Shown: positions 1-10,578 of the stretch, piece by piece | Layout of the letters: the number at the start of each line of letters is the position of its first letter | Numbering within the stretch: the stretch's first letter is position 1 | Assembly: GCA_045837725.1 (NCBI GenBank) | Contig: JBEWZL010000044.1 | Coordinates: forward strand, 248,001-312,000 | DNA from: Vermamoeba vermiformis | Taxonomy: Eukaryota; Tubulinea; Echinamoebida | Reading direction: 5' to 3' | Length of the DNA: 64,000 nt | Made by a program: the position numbers and the translations under genes | The notes under the pieces: generated by a model | Seen by the model: the letters and a program-made list of their open reading frames with translations, nothing else | Database searches by the model: none | Told to the model about the DNA's origin: nothing

Positions 1-70
1 TATTTTAAAATTGGAAATAAAAAATAAAATATTTAATTTATAAAGCGTTGTAGATTTACTACTAACACTC

Positions 71-295
71 TTAAATATAAGGAGCACTACAAAATGTACA
101 TTTATCCTTTACGCAATTCGGGCAAAGACTCCTGAATCCTAATTCCGCGTTACAACTCGGGCATTTCTCAGATTCGCCGTTCATCACCATGCAACTAACA
201 GAGAGCCTTTCGAAGCACTTCTTGCATAAATCAGCTGATTGTTTTGATCGCTTTACTGGTGCTAGAGCTGCGCTCATTGGCGGTGCTAAGTCCAT
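71..295 (-). CDS. Small CxxC zinc-ribbon protein
   Basis: This is an intronless frame of 74 codons. The encoded protein has four CxxC pairs: CKKC near residue 24, CPSC near 45, CPNC near 58 and CTFC near 66. That spacing is what two tetrahedral zinc sites need. The first 20 residues are Ala/Pro/Ser-rich and look unstructured. The short gene at 27974-28189 has the same four-pair layout, so the two are probably distant paralogues. No enzymatic motif is visible; binding of a nucleic acid or protein partner is only a guess. The start codon lies about 50 bp from the end of a transposon (347-1465), so its promoter must lie inside that element or in the short gap. Confidence 0.6.
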   Translation of the reverse strand: MDLAPPMSAALAPVKRSKQSADLCKKCFERLSVSCMVMNGESEKCPSCNAELGFRSLCPNCVKDKCTFCSAPYI

Positions 296-346
296 CTGCT
301 TTTTGGCTGGTAGATCTGCTTTAATTTGATAGTGGGCTATCCCTTA

Positions 347-438
347 GTGTTACCGCCACATTGAAACTTCGAAACCAATCAACAAAACGGCTATTTTATT
401 TCAGCCAGATCGAAACCGCACACGACCAACCAAAAACT
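347..438 (+). repeat. Left terminal inverted repeat of the 347-1465 element
   Basis: This 92-bp arm pairs with the reverse complement of 1374-1465. Differences are a G/A change after CCAGATC and two changes near the inner end. Confidence 0.85.
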
Positions 439-1373
439 ATTAATAATAACACCTTTTAATCGTTAAGTATTGAAGCAACAAGTATCAAAGATATTTTTAT
501 AAATGATAGTCAGTTTAAATGTCACGCAAGTTAAAGCCAGATTGCAAAATTAAATCCGCAAGATCTAACTCCCCTGATGCGGGAGGCTCTGATCTCTTCG
601 CGCCTTAGTATATATAATTTAAGTATAATTTAATGCATGAATATTTCCTTGTTTAGAGGTGCTCAGCTGAAAATCTGATATGATCAAAATTATTAACCGA
701 ATCTTCAATACCTGAGTTAATTTAACTTAACTTTCTTTAAAATCATGCTCAGCACACCCTATATTTAATATTATTATTGCAAATTCAGACTAAATATTTT
801 GGCTGTGTGATTGGCAAAATCCATCCGTGACACGCACCCGCGTACCTCCTTGAATTCCGTTAGAATAACTCCAAATCAACTCATTTTTTCCAAATTTTCA
901 TTTAATACTTTTCTACTTTATACTGAGGTCCACAGATACCGTGAAATCAAAACTTCGCAAGCAAATTCAAATCGAATCTTGGATTTGGGCGCAATTTTAA
1001 TTGAATGAGACAAATTTTCAATAATGGACGAATTTAATGCCGCTTTCTTCACGACCATATATAACACTGCTTTAAGTTGTAATATACATATTTTTGAAAC
1101 TTATTGGAGCCGACATAAGCCGACTACAGCGTGATCCGTTCTGCACCAAATCTGATCTTTGTTGAAAAATTTCAATTTCAGTTTAAAACGTCATAGACTT
1201 CAAATAATAATACACGGACACGATGAATTGGTTAAAAAACGGGTGTAGGAATAAAATAATGACAGATTCAGATTTGAAAACAGATATGACTTTAATTAAC
1301 ATTAATTACCTCACAAATGCCGAAAGTGGCTTATCCTCAGGTCCAATAAGCGAAGTACTTAATAAATTTCAAA

Positions 1374-1465
1374 AGTTTTTGGTCAGTCGTGTGCGGTTTT
1401 GATCTGGCTGAAATAAAATAGCCGTTTTGTTGATTGGTTTCGAAGTTTCAATGTGGCGGTAACAC
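1374..1465 (-). repeat. Right terminal inverted repeat of the 347-1465 element
   Basis: This is the inverted copy of 347-438. Sequence similarity stops inside the arm at about 1374 and outside at the TTA flank. Confidence 0.85.
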
Positions 1466-1634
1466 TTAGTAATTAAACAATAGTCAATCGTTGTGTTGAC
1501 GAATTTTAGTTCTATTTCAGTTTTGGGCAATATCAGTTGATCCGTCTGGCCACCAACACAAACACAATAGCACATTAATTAATTTCCTTTTTGGCTCGAT
1601 GAAAATAGTCTTGATAGCATAAAAATAAGCAATA

Positions 1635-3032
1635 ATGGCCGCTAAATTACCCATTGTAAGCAATGTACTTTGTAATTCGCTAGGTTTGAAGTCTCGCACT
1701 GAAATTAAATTATTAAGCTAATTATATTATTTATCTGAAATATTATTAATAATGCCTGCATAAAATACCAGCATATTCCTTTTTTCAAGACAGATTTTTT
1801 TTGAATTCCTTTTTAATTAATTTTTAGCAGACATCGGTTTAGCTAATCCATATTACTATTAATTATAGGCGAAACTTCCGCATAAAGTGAGTGAATTACT
1901 TCGCGCTGGTCAGCCTTTTTTAATTACAGCAAAGACCGTCCTGATCCCAATTTACGAGCACACCAACGAGCAGTTAGAGTTACTACGTGATATATTAAAA
2001 GACAATACTACAGTAGTTACTTTAGATATTACTATTGGAAAAAACGATGCTGACAGATCTTTTCAGCTCATCAGCGACATCTTGCAAACAAACAAAAGTA
2101 TTGACAGTTTGATGTTACAAGGACACTCCATTAACGATGAATATATGAAGACCTTATTTATAGGCCTATCACAGAACAAGACGATCAAAAAAATTGTGGT
2201 TCATTCTAGATTTGGATCGCAAGGCTTTTATTATTTGTCAGAACTGCTCAAAATCTCTTCAACGCTATCATATATAAATATACATTACGATGGCGATATA
2301 GATAGTCAATCAATCAAATATTTAAGCACCGCGTTGAAGATCAACTCATCTCTTAGAACTTTAATTCTACGAGCGCGGGTCAAAAGTGTTGATATACTAG
2401 GCGAAGCATTATTATATAATACGACATTAAGGCTATTGCAATTTAATTTTCAATCACAAGAAGTCACCGACGAAGAAGTTGAATCCTTTTGCCGATCTAT
2501 TGAAAGAAACGTTGGCTTAGAGACCTTAACTATGCATGCGCCATCAATATATACGCATAGAATATTAAAGAGCTTTACTATCAACAATACAGTATCAAAT
2601 CTTGGCTTGACGAGTTACGGCTCAAAATTGGATTTGACAGCAGATGACGAAAGTTGGATCCGCGAAATTAAAGGATTAACTTATGTAGATGGAGCACATG
2701 AGATATTAGATCGTGTATTATTGGATAATAAGCGAGTTATCAAGCATCGAAGAGAAGACTTGAAAATTTTATTATTCAACATCGCCAGATCTGCAACCGC
2801 GTTAGAATTATTTCCGATTGAAATATGGCAACATATATTTAAGTTCTTAGTGTACCCAGGTATATATGTCGGAGATCTAGCCGAGATTATATTTCCGAAA
2901 GCTTGGACGCTAGATTTTACAGTCGACAAGAAGAACAATATTGTTAGCCAGAATAACGCTATACACAATAATAATACGCGTAATAATGATAATAGTAGTA
3001 GTAAGAGCTCGAAATTATGTGTACTATTGTAA
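1635..3032 (+). CDS. Leucine-rich-repeat protein with F-box-like C-terminus and CaaX tail
   Basis: The main exon (about 1869-3032) is open and encodes roughly 385 residues. It has irregular LRRs such as NKSIDSLMLQGHSI, NKTIKKIVVHSRF and NSSLRTLILRARV, a layout typical of RNI-like LRR proteins. Near residue 305 the segment LELFPIEIWQHIFKFLV resembles an F-box, placed unusually after the LRRs. An Asn/Ser-rich linker leads to the C-terminus KLCVLL, a CaaX box whose final Leu predicts geranylgeranylation and membrane attachment, as known for FBXL2. The main exon has no ATG before the LRRs. A short first exon ATGGCCGCTAAATTACCCATT at 1635 followed by GTAAGC joins in frame at an acceptor near 1868, but that 213-nt intron is long for this genome, so the start is tentative. 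Confidence 0.7.
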
Positions 3033-3263
3033 ATAACTGTAACAGTAAATTTGATCCAGATCGAGATCCCAGTTTAACTTCCAAACACTTATCCTAATAG
3101 CTCCTCAACAAAATTTTCCTTGTTGGTATTAATAATAGGAAGGCCTACCTTATTAAAAGACAACCAAGCGGATCGTTCAGAACCGACGATCGGGACTTTA
3201 AAAAGCCAAGCGTGCACCAGTAATTTAAACCGAACGCTTTTATTCGATTATTATTTCCTCGAA

Positions 3264-5100
3264 TTATTTGCTATGAAAAGCAGGAACTGTTTCAAACACG
3301 CCTTTGACTTTCTCGTACGTAAAGAAAAACAGCGCTGAATTGAAGGTCAGTCGCCAAAATGAGGGACCTAGACCCTTGTAAAACCCTTTAAAGCCTTCAT
3401 AACTACAACAATATATTAAAATCTATAATTAAAGTCGAATAATTATCGCTAGATCTGCTACGTACTGCATAATTTTTTTGACCGCATCCATCGACCCAGT
3501 ATATTTTACTTCATGATGTGCTCGTTGTTCCTATTATATTAATTATATATAAATACCTTCTCGCTATATTATATTATTATCTTGTTCTTACTTGTAACCG
3601 TGCTTTCACTACGCCTAACGGATGTGTACTTAACATTGCAGCAATTTTACTCAGCCCACCTGCAACAAAACTAACTGCTCCTCCCTAAATAGGCTATAGT
3701 TAAATATACTATTATAGTAATATAATATAATTTAACGTATCGTACTGTTTTCTGATTCTCTTCTTTGAACACGCGCATGACGGTCTCGTACACGGCAAAT
3801 TGTACGGCGCCGTGATACGATGCTAATAGTGCTGGGACTATGCCCTAATTAGGAAATAATCATCAGGTGAGTAGTGCGTTCGCGGCTAATGAACGATGAT
3901 TTGACAAGTGTCATTGTTCATGAACGAAAAATACCTTGTAATATGCTTTGAAACCTTCTTCTCGCTTTATCCGCACAAATGCGTCTATAATAATAAATTG
4001 TTATTAATGTCGTTCATATTAATCGAAAAAGAGATGCGGGATCCGGATCCAGAAAATCAAACAAAAACGTAAAAAGTTCAAATGATATGTCATTTGATAA
4101 TATGTATATTACCAAATATGGTAAATACAGTTATTTATATTACGTACCAATGAGCCCTTTGTAATGCAAGCTGTGGTGGCTGGGATTGTTGTAATGAATT
4201 TGCATGCGCGTCTTAACGACCCAAATCGGATTAGTCAGCACTGCTGTCACCGCACCTAATTTGGAAAGTGTTACTATATTTGGTAATCGAGCGGAATTTC
4301 TCGAGGGCGAGTCGTACCTGCAGCAACACCGCAGACTAAAGTATGAGATATTGATTTCTTTTGTGCTTTTTCTTCCATTCTCGTCTTCAAATTATTATAT
4401 CTGTCATATTAAATATTAATTTTAAGTCTTAAAATAGCTACAAAATTATAAACCGGTGAGCAGATCCAATTTCAAATAATTTTAACTCTGTTGCTCTATT
4501 AAATAAGAGTATAAATATAGCATGATGTACTTACACATATAAATAGATGCCCCATGAGACTGAAGCCCCTAAAATAGCTGCAGCAGAGCCTTTGTACAAG
4601 CCGCGAACTCCTTCTTGATGAAAAATTCCGCGTAGAGCCGATAAAGTGCTAGTATAACGTGTAACATTCGTCCTCCGACCGTCGTGCACTGAAAATTATT
4701 TAATTAATCGGTGCAAATATTAATTTTAATTTTGTAGCGCGTGACACGAGGAGAAAATTTGGAGATCAGATCCAAAATTTTTATAAAATAGCCATTGCGA
4801 GTAAAAAGTTGATGTATTATAGAAATAGCAATAATTAAGTGCACAGAAAATTTGTTAAATTAATAAATAATTATTCGGTCAACTCTAATAAATTAATTTT
4901 CAGATCTGCTTTGGTAATTACCTTGAAACCGTGTTTTTACAACATCCAGTGGATATAATATAATAGTATTTAATATAGACGCGGACATGCCCGATAGCGC
5001 ATGACCAAGTGAGTTCAGCTTAATCGGAGGGCGGATCTGTTGTTCTTGAACCTCCGTCTGCTCGCTAATATTAGGTTGTGCTTCTTGTTTATCAGACATC
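3264..5100 (-). CDS. Mitochondrial carrier family protein, SLC25A32-like
   Basis: About eight exons join in frame on the minus strand. The three carrier signatures are PLDVVKTRFQ (exon 1), PIWVVKTRMQ (exon 3) and PLGVVKARLQ (late exon). The third has Gly in place of the usual acidic residue. LTNPIWVVKTRMQ and VPALLASYHGAVQFAVYE are characteristic of the mitochondrial folate/FAD carrier branch, which moves its substrate across the inner mitochondrial membrane. The start MSDKQEAQPNIS is preferred over upstream in-frame Met codons because only a short hydrophilic leader precedes helix 1. The last exon ends FETVPAFHSK. Several of the introns carry the GATC-type motif. Substrate assignment is inference. 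Confidence 0.85.
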
Positions 5101-5487
5101 TCTAGTCTTATTAAAATAATGGATGGCTCAAAATAAGTTCCGTCAAACAGGCAACAAACCTTTTTGTAGTAAATACAACAAGAGCGAACAATTTTATTAA
5201 TATTCAACATGGTGCTACAATATTAATTAATATTACTTTCGTTATCTACGCCACGCCAACTGAGCTGAAAAGCGATCGCGCCAACACATCCAACAAAAAT
5301 TCAAAATTAAAATTCAGTGCTACAGCTTTGAATTAAATTCAAATATCATGAACGAGTTACCACATGTAATTAATTATGTCCTTTATTGAAGAACACGTGT
5401 GCAATTCACTTTCTGTCCCTTTCAACAACATCCACAATCAATTGCCAGATCTAAATTCCTCCACTTAGAATCAACAATACCTCTGCA

Positions 5488-7388
5488 ATGGATGTCGAGA
5501 AATTTCAAGAAGTACCCGTGAAAACAGTAGGCGACGATGTTTCGAAGCCTTTTCAGCACTATGAAGAACTAAATCTGCCAGAACCTATTGCTGCCAATGT
5601 GCTGACGACTTATAAAGTCCCAACACTAGTACAAAAATACACTATCCCTATTATATTGGAAGGACGCGATTTATTTGTTTGCTCTGCGACTGGTAATTTA
5701 TTTCGGATTTGTTTCAAAGTTTTCCTTGCCACTCTTTGCAATTAAAATATGGCAACTTTTTATCAATTATTTTGCTATTCTATTAACAGATGTTCAATTC
5801 TGAATTATTTCTTGTTCAGGATCTGGCACGACAGCTGCTTACTTGCTGCCTCTAATTACCAAACTTTCGCGCGAAGAGCAGATACCTTCGTCACCTAGTG
5901 TAAGCATATGTCATATTACTATTGAAGTATAGACTCGCGTCACTTGTGACTAATGGATCGCAGAGCACTAACGCCGCATCTCCGAAATGCTTAATTTTGG
6001 CTCCAATTCGTGCCGTGGCCTATAAAATCCTTGCAAAAGCTCGCCAGGTAATTATCCTTATTAAAATGAATAGTCTTCTGCTTAGATCGCCTTAATTACT
6101 GCAGTTCCAATGTTGAAATTGAATAAGAATTAATTACATTCAAACGGAATTAATAATATGTGTTCCAATGCTCACGTCTATTTTTGTAGTGGGGGGATCT
6201 GGTCAATTTGAAGGCTTGTGCTACTTGTGGCGGCGAATCTTTCGATGCTCAATTCAAAGAACTCAGCGAAGGCTGTGACATTCTCATCTCTACTCCCGGT
6301 CGTCTCGTGGGCCTGATTAACCGTGGCTATGTATCTTTGTCCAAAGTCAAGTACTTTTGCCTGGATGGAGCGGATACTCTGCTCGATCTGGGCTTTGAAC
6401 CGGATATACGAGTCATAGCTGAACAGAAGGACATGCCTGCCGTAGGCTTTCGTCAAACAGTGCTGTTCTCAGCGACTCTCCCAAAGCAGGTTCAACGGCT
6501 GGCGCAAGATCTACTCACTGACCTGATTTTTGTGCACGTGGGTGCTGTAGCCACCAGCAGTCCGATTACACAAAAGGTTCTGCACGTCAATGATAACAAA
6601 CACACTGCCCTTGTCGATGCCTTGAATGGCGTCAATGGACCTACGGCTGGTAAGCAGTCCTAATTAAGTTTTATTAAGACGAAGTTCGGATCTTGCTCTG
6701 ATCCGATTTTTTTATTGGTTGGTCTTGACGATCGTATCTAACGTAGTCTATAGTATTTGTTCTGATGCGGAAAACTGTGAAAGAAGTTGACGAGTTTCTC
6801 TCGGGCACTATGGGCCTGCCGTCGATCAGCATCCGCAGTGACCAATCACAAGCTGACCGAAGCGCCGCTCTGGCCAAGTTCGAGTCAGGCGAGCGATCTA
6901 TCATCGTTTGCACTGACGTTACTGCCCGCGGCTTACCCATATCCCGGCTCGCGCACGTGATTAACTACGATATGCCGTTGACCATTGACGACTATAAGCA
7001 CCGCATTGGCCGGGCACGTGGAGACAAATCTGGCGTGGCGACAACTTTTTTCACGAAAAATGACAAGCACCTTGCTAAGGACCTCATTGCGGTGTTAGAG
7101 GCGTCACAACAGGAAGTCCCTGAGTGGCTCAGAGAATATGCCCCTAATCGTGCCGCTGACAACGATAGCACGCACAGCCGAACTTACGGTGGTCGTGGTC
7201 GTGGTAGCAGAGGTCGTGGTTATGGCTCCAGCGCTCCTGTGCGGGGAGGTCGTGGTGCCAATCATAAAGAGCAGCATGACGGACAGAACAATAATCAGAA
7301 CGATACAAGTGCATCCAGTAATGATAATGGAAGCAGTAGTGGCTCCGACATCAATAACAAATCTAAACCAGATAGTAATTGGTGGTAG
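5488..7388 (+). CDS. Catalytically degenerate DEAD-box protein with RG-rich tail (DDX3/Ded1-like)
   Basis: Five exons (5488-5692, 5820-5899, 5964-6047, 6190-6649, 6754-7388) join in frame to 487 residues. The fold is that of the Ded1/DDX3/Vasa group: Q-motif region (VPTLVQKYTIPIILEGRD), motif Ib TPGR, motif III SAT, HVINYDMP and HRIGR. Almost every catalytic motif is altered. Walker A reads ATGSGTT instead of AxTGxGKT, so the nucleotide-binding Lys is Thr. DEAD reads DGAD, so the catalytic Glu is Gly. PTRELA reads PIRAVA. ARGLD reads ARGLP and HRIGRTGR reads HRIGRARG. ATP hydrolysis is not expected. An intact C-terminal RGRG/RGG tail (residues about 420-450) and an Asn/Ser-rich end argue for retained RNA or protein binding. 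Frame and introns are preserved, so it looks like a pseudoenzyme rather than a decayed gene. Confidence 0.9.
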
Positions 7389-7435
7389 ATGGAATAAAGT
7401 ATAGGTTAATATTGGATCTAGATCCAACAGATCGT

Positions 7436-7552
7436 CTGTCCGTAAGCGTATCGCCGTAATGCGGCGCGTTTGCCTTTTGATACGGCATCCTTTGCTGTCC
7501 GTAAGCGTACCACACGTGCAGGGCGTTTGCCTTTTGATAAGGCATCCTTTTG
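7436..7552 (+). repeat. Tandem duplication of a ~59-bp unit downstream of the DEAD-box gene
   Basis: Copy 1 is 7436-7494 and copy 2 is 7495-7552; a third copy starts at 7553 and fades. Each begins CTGTCCGTAAGCGTA and ends GGCATCCTTTTG. The second copy contains GCCTTTTGATAAGGC, able to form a small hairpin. It lies in the probable 3' UTR, about 50 bp past the stop codon. Confidence 0.75.
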
Positions 7553-8005
7553 CTGTCTTCGTATCATACAACGCTACAGGTAAGTTGCTGGTGATCGTCT
7601 TCCACCGCTGGCTAGTAAGTCCTTCTCCTCGATCTGGCATTTCATTTCCACCGAGTTACGCCACACACACAACAACTGAACACCGTAATTATCTTCTATA
7701 TTGGTACTATGTGATCTATAATATCTCTGAAATGTATTCTTGAGTGCGGGAGATGTGATCAAGGCCCGTGTAACGGAAGAAATATTCTCTAACGGTCACA
7801 TTCACGAAACAAATCATGATTCTCTTGTATGGCTTTTAAACTGGTACGGTTAAGGAAATATTTCGTTACCGATTTTTTTAGTTTGATTATTGAACGGTTT
7901 TTCTATTGTGCGCGTGAGGCAAGGCTATCACCTGATAATTTAGTAAATCCGACCAAAAATCGCTGAAATATCAGTAATATTTGTCATTGTTTGCCGTTTA
8001 AAAAA
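7553..8005. other. Intergenic region, no gene recognised
   Basis: The region holds the fading third repeat copy and an AT-rich upstream flank of the LEA-like gene. Short frames here have no recognisable features and lack splice-consistent extensions. Confidence 0.5.
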
Positions 8006-8015
8006 TATATAAATA
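8006..8015 (+). promoter_or_regulatory. TATA-like element upstream of the LEA-like gene
   Basis: TATATAAATA lies about 70 bp before the ATG at 8080. Similar elements occur at comparable distances before the genes at 11332, 27336 and 46779. Confidence 0.5.
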
Positions 8016-8079
8016 CGCTTTTGCGACAGTCTTATTTAAAATCAATAATACAAAGCGAATAACAACATCTGAACAAAAG

Positions 8080-9944
8080 ATGAAACATACAAAACTACTT
8101 TTGTTCGCAATCCTAGTTCTTGTAGGACTTGTGACAAGCAATATTTTACATACTAAGAGTACCACAACGGAGTCCCAACCCGAGCTCGATGATCAGAAAT
8201 CTGGCTCAACTTTAGACGCTGCCAAGAGCAAGCTCAAGGAGGTTGCTGAACGCGCTAAGAGCATGTTCACCGGAACCAAGGACCGTGTGAAGCAAGAAGG
8301 CGAGAAGGCTTACGAGACTGGTCGTGAAGGTAAGTCAGATTCACGAAGCAAATTGCTTTGGTGCGCGATCAAGATGCAGCTTTGCTAATCATGAAATCTT
8401 CTAGGCTTTCAAGAGTTCAAACAAGACGCCAAGGACATGTACGAGGGTCTCAAGGCTATGGGCAGTGACGGAATTAAGGCCGATGAGGAGAAGCGCGATC
8501 AAGCTTGCCGTATCTGTGCTGAGTTGACTCAAAAACTCGGTGGCCCGGCTGCCTACGACTATCCTGAGCGCCTCAAGAGCAAGGTTCGCACTTGGGATGA
8601 AGACAGAGCTCAACAAGCCGGATCTTCAGATTGGGCTGAGACCGTCAAGGAGAAGGCCACAGATGCGTACGAGACCGTCAAGGACAAGGTCAAGCAAGGC
8701 TACGAGACTGTTAAAGAAAAGGCTGAAGATCTTACCGACAAGGCTAAAGAAAGTTTCGAGCAAATGAAGCACCACGGCAAAGAAAGCTCAGATGCAGGCT
8801 ACGAACGCATGAAGGGCAAGGCTGAAGAGGCTTACGATACATTGCGCCACTCTGGAGAAGGTCTGAAAGAGTACGGCCGCGACAAGTACGAGAACGCCAA
8901 GGGAGATCTCAGAGATTATTACGAAGCCATGAAAGGCAAGGCTGGTCGTGCGCGTGAAGAGCTCAAGGAAGGTTCGCGCGCTAACTTTGACGAGGCCACT
9001 GGCAAGACTCAAACTGTCATTGAGAAGCTCGGTCAAAAGTTGGGCTTGAAGAAGGATCACGACTACGACGAATCCACCGGCAAATACCGCCAAGACGCTT
9101 TTGAACGTGAACGCGCTAACATTAACCGCGACACTACTGCTCACAGACTGAAGGAGCGCGTTGAAGAAATGCCCGAGAACATCCGCGGAAAGGCCTCAGA
9201 TTTGAAGAACGACATTGAAGACAAGGCTAAATACGCTGCTTACAAGACCAAGGAGAACATCAAGGACTTCGGCGAGCGTGTTTCTGACAAGGCTGAGGAC
9301 TTGGCTGATAAGGCCAAGGACCGATTCAACCAAGCCAAGGACACCATCAAGGACGTCGGATCTGAAGCTGGCGAGCGATTGAGAAACTTCGGCAAGCGCG
9401 CCAAGGATGCTGTTGAAGACCGCACTGAAGACATTAAAGAAAAGGCCGCTGAAGGCTGGGAGAAGACTAAGGACGTCGCCGAGACTTTGAAGGACAAGGC
9501 CGTCGAATCCGCTGAAACTTTGAAGGACAAGGCCGAGAACGGCGCCGAGTACATCAAGGAGAAGGCTGCTAATGGCTGGGAGAAGACTAAGGACGTCGCT
9601 GAGACCTTGAAGGACAAGGCTGAAGACGCTGCTGACACCTTGAAAGAGAAGGCCGCTGAAGGCTGGGAGAAGACTAAGGACGTCGCTGAGACTGTCAAGG
9701 ACAAGACTGTCGAAGGTACGTCATCAAAGTCACGATCCACATGACCGTTTCATATTAAAGTTACTAATCAACTATGGTAATAGGTGCTGAGACTTTGAAG
9801 GACAAAGTTTTGCACGGCGTTGAAAAGGCCGCTGACAAGACTTGCGAAGGCGCTCAATACGTGAAAAAGAAGGCTGAGGGCATGGAAGGTCCTCAAAAGA
9901 GCTTGTTGGACAGAATTAAGGCTCGATTCGGCTTGGGCAAGTAG
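8080..9944 (+). CDS. Secreted LEA-like repeat protein
   Basis: Three exons (8080-8329, 8405-9715, 9784-9944) join in frame to 573 residues. Residues 1-20 form a signal peptide (KLLLFAILVLVGLV core). The rest is very hydrophilic, Lys/Glu/Ala-rich and nearly free of Trp and Cys, with degenerate 11-residue periods such as YETVKEKAEDLTDKAKES. This is the hallmark of group-3 LEA and related amphipathic-helix proteins that protect membranes and proteins during drying. The C-terminal third carries repeats of GWEKTKDVAET. Group-3 LEA proteins are mostly intracellular, so export is notable; roles in a cyst or spore wall are inference. Codon use is strongly biased to C/G-ending codons compared with its neighbours, as in highly expressed genes. 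AATAAA occurs about 75 bp after the stop. Confidence 0.85.
9442..9715 (+). repeat. Internal coding repeats of the LEA-like gene
   Basis: Three near-identical blocks starting AAGGC(C/T)GCT at about 9442, 9562 and 9649 encode KAAEGWEKTKDVAET-like units. Spacings of 120 and 87 bp are multiples of three. This indicates recent in-frame expansion. Confidence 0.8.
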
Positions 9945-10300
9945 ATGCCAGGCGATATCGAAACGAAAATTTGTTACAACATTTTTCAATACCTTTAAAC
10001 TAATGTTTATATCTCAATAAATCATAAAAATTTAATTACGTAACTGCTCCTACTATTTACTTAAAGCTTACATAATTGGTTAAAGTGTCGTATTGAACTC
10101 CGAGGACGATGCTCGTATTACACGCTGCGCGTTGTTCAATGAGCCTCAATGCGAACAAAAATGAACGTTAAGATGTCCTACGAATATAAGCAGCACTAAT
10201 GCTGATGAACCGAGTTCAATTTAAATCAAATCTGCGACCGCCAAGTTTTGTACCGGATTAGAAAAGGCAATTGCATTTTCAAACTAAAACGAAACACCAA
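9945..10300. other. Intergenic region: LEA-like 3' UTR and upstream flank of next gene
   Basis: It contains a polyadenylation-type AATAAA near 10016. I see no gene in the remaining ~280 bp. Confidence 0.5.
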
Positions 10301-10528
10301 ATGTCCGATATAGAATACTTTATCGAACGCAACCAAGTAACAAAACAAGAGTTCGATGCCTTTCACGCTCAGTTAGGCGAATCTAATTTTTTGGGATGCG
10401 CTAAATTGCCGGGAGGAGGAAAGTCTATGAGCAAAGCTGTCCATAAAGTAGATAATAAGTCGTATTTTATCATCAAGTCCACGAAGAATGGTTGTCATCA
10501 ACATAAAATTAAATTAGCGAGTGACTAA
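10301..10528 (+). CDS. Hypothetical 75-residue protein
   Basis: An intronless frame starts MSDIEYFIERNQVTKQEF and ends in a basic tail, HKIKLASD. The middle has a Gly-rich LPGGGKSMS turn followed by KVDNKSYFIIKSTKNG, which looks like a beta hairpin. I do not recognise the family. The size, charged composition and absence of a signal peptide suggest a small soluble cytosolic or nuclear protein. It converges with the minus-strand gene ending at 10579, leaving only 50 bp between stop codons. Confidence 0.55.
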   Translation: MSDIEYFIERNQVTKQEFDAFHAQLGESNFLGCAKLPGGGKSMSKAVHKVDNKSYFIIKSTKNGCHQHKIKLASD

Positions 10529-10578
10529 ACCGGATGTAGCGCCAAAGAATTAGAAAATAAATGTATAAATTTTATTAA

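Larger units (their letters stand above)
347..1465. mobile_element. Non-autonomous TIR DNA transposon (MITE-like), 1.1 kb
   Basis: Two 92-bp terminal inverted repeats (347-438 and 1374-1465) match with about three mismatches. The outer end reads GTGTTACCGCCACATTG. TTA directly flanks both ends (344-346 and 1466-1468), and the match can be extended to CTTAG if the outermost bases are counted as flank. A TTA target duplication would fit the PIF/Harbinger superfamily; five bases would not. The interior is AT-rich and holds no frame resembling a transposase, so the copy must have moved with enzyme supplied elsewhere. High arm identity suggests fairly recent insertion. It lies about 50 bp upstream of the start codon at 295. 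Confidence 0.8.

Noticed and set aside
1517-1699. A minus-strand 60-codon frame with a hydrophobic segment (LAAIIAYFYAIKTIFI)
   Set aside because: It overlaps the proposed first exon of the LRR gene on the other strand, has no recognisable family, and its C-terminal part runs to the transposon edge. Kept only as a possibility.
4318-4335. An apparent 18-nt micro-exon (encoding CGVAA) in the SLC25 gene
   Set aside because: Reading upstream in the same frame gives YNNLKTRMEEKAQKKSISHT through CGVAAG without a break, so it is the end of a normal exon.
7104-7640. Long minus-strand frame opposite the RG-rich end of the DEAD-box gene
   Set aside because: Its Thr/Ile-rich repeats are the reverse-strand image of the RGG-coding repeats.
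8788-9740. Long minus-strand frames opposite the LEA-like gene (Ser/Ala/Phe-rich)
   Set aside because: These are shadows of biased, repetitive Lys/Glu/Ala codons on the plus strand.
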